Below, piece after piece: positions 18,611-23,959 of a stretch of DNA of 23,959 bases. Position numbers and translations under genes: made by a program. Each line of letters starts with the position of its first letter. The first letter of the stretch is position 1. The notes below the pieces were generated by a model. The model did no database searches and was not told the origin of the DNA. It saw only the letters and a program-made list of their open reading frames with translations. The stretch spans positions 1-23,959 of the forward strand of contig LSSK01000825.1 in the NCBI GenBank assembly GCA_001969505.1. Reading direction: 5' to 3'. This stretch comes from Zancudomyces culisetae (Eukaryota; Kickxellomycota; Harpellomycetes; Harpellales; Legeriomycetaceae).

Positions 18611-18690
18611 TACCATACCATACCATACCAGCTCACCTCATCCCTCCCTACCCCTCCCTACCCCTCCCTACCCCTCCCTACCCCTCCTTC
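18611..18690 (+). repeat. Pentamer array and C-rich decamer array, G-quadruplex-prone
   Basis: Four perfect tacca units (18611-18630) are followed at 18641-18690 by five near-identical decamers cccctcccta. On the minus strand this gives alternating runs of four and three G separated by one or two bases, the classic form for an intramolecular G-quadruplex. A pyrimidine tract continues to ctctccag ending at 18701, which also looks like a splice acceptor. The frame open through the array (18558-18932, plus, ATG start) is mostly repeat-derived and is not called a gene. Confidence 0.85.
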
Positions 18691-18701
18691 TCTCCTCTCC
18701 A

Positions 18702-19524
18702 GATAATACTGTTCAAATAAGAATTTTAAGCCTTGAGTTGTTATTTTCAACTTGTTCGAATGCTGAATCCTGCAGAATAATCGAAAGTGTGTGCAGTAGT
18801 GGCAGTATCATTCATACAACGTACCCCTCCTTCTTTTACTTCAGACGAATATGTATTCTCATTTACATTGTATTGATGTGTGTACATTTATCAAACAATA
18901 TTTTATTCAATAGCAGTAATCAATTGCCATGAGAAGATGTATATATATTTTTTTTTACAAAAAAAAAACACCTCAAAATGGGAAAAGATGTAATATTCGT
19001 CCACTTACATGTTTATTCCCCCCCCCCTCCCATAGGCACACTTTTTTTTTGCTTTTGGTTTGTTATGTATTTTTGAAAACAAGAACTATAGAGGGACTAA
19101 CTACTTTATACATTCACATTTGATCTCCAGAAGTACACGAGTGGGCAAAGTTCAAATGTATAACATCAAGACATTATTGTGAATAGCTGGGTAGAATATT
19201 CATAAATGGGGGAGGAGGGGGGAAGGATTGACCATAATTATACCAAATTCATCTTCGCACCAATAGTACAAGAGTAAGAACCCATAGTCTTTATCCAAAT
19301 GTGTGTGATACTGTTAATCATATTAGCAAAGTTTTGATGTTGAATCGGCCTTTCTTTTTTCTTCTTTTTTGGTTAGGTGTCGTCAAATCAATAGGAAGAG
19401 AATGAGGGGGGAAACCGATTTATTGGCTAACAACAAAAGAAAAAAAAATAAAAAACATATTTAAAACAAAATAGCAGGATAAATAGCAATGAGAGAGTTC
19501 GGAGAGGAGGAAAATAAGTATAGA
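18702..19524. other. AT-rich noncoding region, importin 3' side
   Basis: Contains short homopolymer-rich tracts, including a run of ten C at 19019-19028 and a G-rich tract at 19208-19226. The part next to 19525 should be the importin alpha 3' UTR. No gene recognised. Confidence 0.35.
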
Positions 19525-21411
19525 CTAGAAATTAAAGCCACCTTGAGGGGCGGATACATCAGTGTGGAAGGTGTATTCGCCAGTCATAGGATCAATTTCA
19601 GGTTCATCAATTGGGTTGGTATCGTTTTCATCGCCAAAATACTTGTCGATGATTTGGTAGGACTTCTTGTAGATATCGATATTGTCGTGCATTTGGAGAT
19701 TGTGTATTTTTTCCATTCCACCAACTTCTTCAATCATGAGAGCGTAGTGGTTAATTTCGAGATTACGTTGGTTCATATCAAGCTCGCCAACCTTCAAAAT
19801 ATTTTCAAGACCATCAAGAGCGACGAGGATGGCACGGTTGTCCATACAGCTTAAGATGTCACACAGAGGCTTTATACAGCCAACACTGACGAGGTAGCGA
19901 ACTTGTTCGGGTTGAGCCATTCCACCAACAGTAGCATTGGAAATGGCCCAGCAGGCTTCCTTCTTGCTTCTAAAATCGCCGTTCTGTAGGATTTCGAGAA
20001 TGGCAGGAATTAAATTGGCTTCAATGACAGCCTGGATTTGTTCAGGGACACCAGCAGTGATGTTGGAAATGGTCCAACAGGTTTCTCTGCGAATGGCCTC
20101 ACGGGGAGAGGAGAGAAGACCCAGGAGAACAGGGAGAACGCCACAGTTGATTGGCACCTGAGTCTGAGAATCGTCACCAGTGACAATATTTCCAATTGAT
20201 CTTAAAGCAGGCGTAACAACTGAGGAAAGTTGATGAGACAAGAGCTCAACAAGTCTTGGTACTACACCGGCCTGAATGACAGCACCGATTTTTTCATTTT
20301 GTCCGTCAGACAAATACGAAATGGCCCAGCACGCATCCGTAAGAATTTCCTCATCAACTGAATATATAAGTTTTGAAAGCACAGGCAGCGCTGGGTATAC
20401 CAGCTCCCATGGTGGCTGTGGATTCTTGCCTCTGCAAAAGTTGGAAAGCGACCATGTGGCATTTCGCAGCATTGACAGTTTGTGGTTTTCGCTCAGTACC
20501 CTTAAAAGTGGCTCCATCGCGCCTGCCGCAAGTACTACATCCCTACATTGTGGGCTGTCACCTGCTATATTTCCTAATGCCCAAACAGCCTGTTCGCGCA
20601 CATCTTGGTTTGAGCTATCCAAGAGTTCTACAAATATTGGTACTGCCTGTGCATCTATCACCACCTGGGTTTGTGTACTTGATCCTGACGATATGTTTGT
20701 TAGTGCCCAACTAGCCTCAAACTATTTAAATCGTTTATACATTCCATCAAACACTCTTTGTAAAAAAAAATATCTTTTTTCTCGTCTTTTCCTTTTATAT
20801 ATATTTCCCTAATTTAAAAAAAATAAAAAATTCTCTGTTTTTCTACTTACCTGAATAACCGTTTGCTGTGATCGAAGAAGTTCTACAAATCGTGAAACTA
20901 CTCCGCACTCTATAACTTTTTCTATCGGTGGATTTTTCTCCTTGGATAACAATTTGCGGAATTTAGTTACTGAAGTTAGCTGCTCCTCTGCTGAGTCTGA
21001 ATATAACTGCGCCTTCATTTGTTCCAGATCGAACTCGGTCTATTTATATAAACATTTACACATTTTATATTGATTACTACCAATGACACTTCTCTCTCTC
21101 TCTTTTTTGGCATGTATTCAAATTACGTTATCCATAACCACATATTTCTTTTGTAGGGTTTTTTTTCCCACAAGAGTTTTATTTCAACAAATAATGATTT
21201 TTCGGCTTACCTCAGGATGTTGCATCTCGTCCTCGCTATCCGAGTTATCTATTTCAAAGTTGAAGTTTCTGCGTTTACTCAAATTCTCGTCCCTCTTTTG
21301 CTTACGCAATTCCACTGATTGCTCCTCCCTCCTGCGTCGCAATTCATCCTGTGTAAAGATTCCCTTGCTCTTGTACGCATTTCTCCGATGCTCTGGTATT
21401 TTTTGATCCAT
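19525..21411 (-). CDS. SRP1: Importin subunit alpha (karyopherin alpha), three exons
   Basis: Nuclear import adaptor that binds classical nuclear localisation signals and docks on importin beta. CDS is complement(join(19525..20721,20851..21039,21211..21411)), 528 residues, a normal length. Exon 1 (67 codons) is the importin-beta-binding domain: [20 protein letters not shown] and the autoinhibitory KRRNF (46-50), followed by an acidic stretch. Exon 2 (63 codons) has [20 protein letters not shown] and ends VIQ. Exon 3 resumes [13 protein letters not shown]. Armadillo repeats then follow with the NLS-binding W-x-x-x-N pairs: WALTN (135-139), WALGN, WSLSN, WTISN, WAISN; WAISY and SIGNI break the pattern, as in homologs. 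The C-terminus ends GGFNF. The frame's apparent start at 20664 is a GTG inside exon 3 and is not a start. All junctions are phase 0 and restore family sequence. Confidence 0.97.
20722..20850 (-). other. Importin alpha intron 2 (phase 0)
   Basis: 129 bp, donor GTAAGT after ATTCAG, acceptor tttaaatag. It joins VIQ to FEASW, the conserved order in the first armadillo repeats. Confidence 0.93.
21040..21210 (-). other. Importin alpha intron 1 (phase 0)
   Basis: 171 bp, donor GTAAGC after CCTGAG, acceptor atataaatag. It joins HPE to TEFDLEQM. In place of a pyrimidine tract it carries a purine run (aaaaaagagagagagag) on the coding strand. Confidence 0.9.
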
Positions 21412-22881
21412 TTTTTTATTCTCGTTTTATTTATTGCTATTATCCTTTATTCCTTCTAATATATTTTCTTTTGTACGAAAATTTTTTTTTAAAGTAAAAA
21501 ACTAAATAATTTAATCTTAACAATATTAAACAAGTTGAAATGGAAATAACATTGACATTAAAAAAAAATCAGACAGTAGCCAGAACGGAAAAAAAAATAT
21601 TATTCTGTTAATTTCTTCTTGCTGCTAATTTGCTCCCTGATGGGGAGGTACTTCAAAAAACTGGACATTATTTATCTTCATTGATTTATCGGCTGTTTAT
21701 ATACGCTAGTGGTTTTGTTAATACCCATATTATTTGCGAATTTAGAAAAAAAATGCAAAAAAATACAATACTGGAATTCTATTCGTGGTAGTGTAAATAT
21801 TGCATTACCAACAATGCTTTGCCGGCCATCCAACAGGATTCCATTCTTTTTTAGATACAAACCATTTTCTCCAAAATTTATACCACCTATGTGTATTTTG
21901 TTCTGAGAACTTTCTGCGCAGTCGAAAGATCGAAGCAATTAGAAAAACATAGCTGCCACATTTAACTCCCTCTCAAATCGATACTTCTCCCTCCTCCCTC
22001 CTCTCTTTCTCTTGAAAATGAACCCTAAGATTCCTCCTCCCTCACAGCAAAATAAAAAATAAAGGCAAAAGAGAAGTTTTCTTTACATAACCCATGGCTT
22101 CCACAATATCATATTCACAATTGAAAAGACCTAGTATATATCTCTAAAAATCTAAAATGTATATAGGCTGCTCAACTCATAGTAGAAGCCAAAGTCGTGT
22201 CATCTCCCCCCTCCCACTACTTGCACAGACTACTCAGCATTTGAATTTTTGACTTTTGTTTGTTCTTTGCTGTTATTTACAATACTTGGGCAGTTAGCAT
22301 ATTTCTATATCGAAAAATATATAGAAAAGTGACCTGTGGTCGCATATATGATTACACTAGCAAGCTGAATCCACAGTATTTCTATTCACAGACCTTTTCA
22401 TTCATTCGAATAATCTACTATACCAGTATGGCATTAATAGCTGTCACTACCAGCTAAAAATCAAGGTTTTTTCATGTAAAATTGAGGGAACCTCAAAATA
22501 GTGTTATCAGTAACCATTACCAGTTACTATATCCTCTGAAAATGGGATAGATATCAAATTTACCAACCTTTACAAGCGCAAAAAAAAAATTCCTCTCATT
22601 TTATTAAAAAGAACACAAACTACTCAAAAAAGAAATGACACAGTAGCAATAGAATTGATAAAAGATTGATGGCACTAAATAAAAAGAGGAACTATCCCTT
22701 CACTTGAACATCAAAATATTCTTCAAGTTAAACAAAATAAAACCATGTTAATTAAAATAAAAGTTGAAAAAAAAATCTAGGATATTTTGTATCTTTCTGC
22801 ACTCTACGAATGAACAATACTGGCGGTATTTCTATAATTATTAGTTTGAAATAACCAGCAGGCTACATCACCCCTCGGATG
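21412..22881. other. Importin alpha upstream region and carrier 3' region
   Basis: About 1.5 kb without a sure gene. On the importin strand a 22-codon ATG frame (21600-21668) lies about 190 bp upstream of the importin start. Farther up, 21678-21938 is open without an ATG start and contains protein-like text (IHIGGINFGENGLYLKKNG). Pyrimidine-rich tracts occur at 21983-22014 and 22203-22217. The rest is AT-rich and featureless. Confidence 0.35.
21600..21668 (-). CDS. Possible upstream ORF in the importin alpha leader
   Basis: A 22-codon frame with ATG in the context aataATGtcc, beginning MSSFLKYLPIREQI and ending in a Lys-rich tail. It sits 188 bp upstream of the importin alpha start codon on the same strand. 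If the importin transcript begins upstream of 21668, ribosomes would meet it first and it could lower importin translation. Whether it is transcribed or translated is unknown. Confidence 0.3.
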   Translation of the reverse strand: MSSFLKYLPIREQISSKKKLTE

Positions 22882-23888
22882 TTAAGCTGCCGCCTTTAAC
22901 TTTTTTCTGTTGAGGAGCATAAACATTCTTATGATGTATCTAGTCAATGACTCCTTGATCATTAAAACTAGTGCCTGCGAGATAACTGCCTTTATAATTT
23001 GCATTTGCATCCCCTATTTCAATAACAGTCAAAAAAAAAGTTAAAATGTTAAACCATACATCCACCCCCCTCCCCTCCCATAACATTATCTCTACATATC
23101 ATTTTCCAAGTCATGAATTTGAGAAAACGCATTCAAAGCATTAAAATTTTACCTTGTACAAGCCTGCTACTCCAGCAATCTTGAAAGTTTTCTTCAAAAC
23201 ATCTGTGGTATCCTTATATATAACATCTTCACCAAACTTCTCGACTTCCTCCTTGCTGGGTCTCCACATCAAGCGTGTTTTGGCGGTAATATATGGGTAA
23301 GTTACAACTGTTGCCAAGGTTTTCGAAAGTGCACCAGCTGCAAAAGCCTCTGAGGGTAATAAATATGCAGACGTGATATCCGTATTTTTCGACTTGCGTT
23401 CTAAAAGCATAGTCTTTGTTCTTTCAAATACACCATAAGTGATAGCGGGGTTGATACATAGAACCATTGTTGGCTTAAAGCCCTTCCATAGCCCTAAAAT
23501 TCCATCGATCTCTATTATTTCTCTTATTACATCAACAATAGATTCTTGTGATTTACTAGAGCTTGTTTGTTGTCTAGTAGCAATTACATTTAGAGGCAAT
23601 GTAAAGCATTGGCAGAGCATTCCTGAAACTGCACCTATGGCAAGCTCAGCCAATGTCGACAACCCCTTATTTGCTTCTACTTTAGTTATTCTTCTATAGT
23701 TTGTCTTTATATAAGAATAAAAGTAGAAGTATATATATCCTGTTGTCGCCTGATTGATCAAGCTGGACCCCAGACCTCTATATAGTCCTTGAAGGCCCTC
23801 TGAGGCCAGGATCTTTTTAAAGGCATCGAATATTCCACTGTATGCATGGTGGTCTTTTGAGTTTTGCACCTGGTAACGTACTTTAATC
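22882..23888 (-). CDS. Peroxisomal adenine-nucleotide-type carrier (PMP47/ANT1-like), 5' partial
   Basis: Mitochondrial-carrier-family transporter. CDS seen is complement(join(22882..23013,23153..23888)), 288 residues; the exon with the N-terminus and first PxD motif lies beyond the window edge, because 23888 follows an acceptor (tttaatag) and begins at the third base of a codon. Three repeats are recognisable: KVRYQVQNSK to GLYRGL, LPLNVIATRQQ to GLWKGF, YPYITAKTRLM to AGLYKGM. NPAITYGVFERTK is characteristic of the PMP34/PMP47 peroxisomal branch, which exchanges cytosolic ATP for peroxisomal AMP to support fatty-acid activation. The acidic residue of the Px[DE]xx[KR] motif is replaced in repeats 2 (Asn) and 3 (Ile). 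The last exon, GMQMQIIKAVISQALVLMIK, completes the sixth helix and ends in a basic tail. The GTG at 23869 is not a start. Confidence 0.87.
23014..23152 (-). other. Intron in the carrier gene (phase 0)
   Basis: 139 bp, donor GTAAAA after TACAAG, acceptor ttgaaatag. Splicing turns a frame ending in KVKF-stop into LYKGMQMQIIKAV, the expected carrier sequence. The coding strand carries closely spaced G runs (complement of 23064-23079). Confidence 0.87.
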
Positions 23889-23959
23889 CTATTAAATAAA
23901 ACAGATAGAAATAGATTATATCTGATTGAAACTAGTAAACTAACTCCATTTATATTATT
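23889..23959 (-). other. Partial intron at the window edge, carrier gene
   Basis: The 71 bases up to the window end read on the minus strand as AT-rich sequence ending tttatttaatag, directly before the carrier exon at 23888. I take this as the 3' part of an intron; no donor was identified with confidence. Confidence 0.6.

Noticed and set aside
18641-18690. Interstitial telomere reading of the G-rich decamers
   Set aside because: The unit taggg-agggg is not a known telomere repeat, and the array is short and internal.
20664-20721. Start of importin alpha at the GTG at 20664
   Set aside because: The sequence upstream continues the armadillo repeat ([10 protein letters not shown]) to a clear acceptor, and two further exons supply the N-terminus.
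1-23959. CRISPR array, phage or bacterial-type defence system
   Set aside because: No direct repeats with unique spacers and no prokaryotic gene organisation; the genes are eukaryotic and spliced.

Overview
The window is nuclear DNA from a eukaryote, most likely a fungus with an AT-rich genome. The genes are spliced (GTAAG-type donors, TAG acceptors) and encode housekeeping proteins: mitochondrial porin, importin alpha, RPA2, MTA phosphorylase, a MINDY deubiquitinase and a peroxisome-type carrier. Protein sizes and sequences look fungal. An early-diverging fungus (Zoopagomycota/Kickxellomycotina-like) would fit the AT-richness, the HMMR-like protein and the Gly/Ser-rich secreted protein, but that placement is inference only. 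I see no prokaryotic operon, CRISPR array, rRNA, convincing tRNA or intact transposon.

Layout. 0-1.3 kb: VDAC (+), two exons. 1.4-2.8 kb: MINDY deubiquitinase (-), tail to tail with VDAC; its true start lies upstream of an intron that splits the code just before the catalytic motif. 3.4-4.3 kb: MTA phosphorylase (-). 5.1-5.9 kb: RPA2 (-). 6.9-9.8 kb: a 968-residue HMMR-like coiled-coil protein with an STPGR-type N-terminus (+), divergent from RPA2. 10.2-11.2 kb: an unrecognised Ser/Pro/His-rich protein (-) built partly from 9-bp repeats. 11.2-15.1 kb: a gene-poor stretch holding a minisatellite, hexamer and purine-rich repeats, and a decayed coding region at 14.2-14.95 kb. 15.2-16.1 kb: a secreted Gly/Ser-rich repeat protein (-). 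16.1-19.5 kb: mostly noncoding, with a possible short terminal exon pair and a G-quadruplex-prone decamer array. 19.5-21.4 kb: importin alpha (-), three exons, complete. 22.9-23.9 kb: a peroxisomal adenine-nucleotide-type carrier (-), two exons seen, 5' end outside the window.

The conserved genes form no shared pathway; this is an ordinary eukaryotic gene neighbourhood. The less usual content is (i) six homology-supported splice acceptors that all end in TAG after A-rich sequence, (ii) the repeat-built 343-residue protein beside a minisatellite in a G-over-C skewed domain of about 1.8 kb, (iii) the secreted repeat protein, and (iv) an unidentified gene relic. I found nothing that amounts to a clearly new multi-gene system. 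Intron boundaries were worked out by hand from reading frame and remembered family sequences; no search or splice predictor was run.
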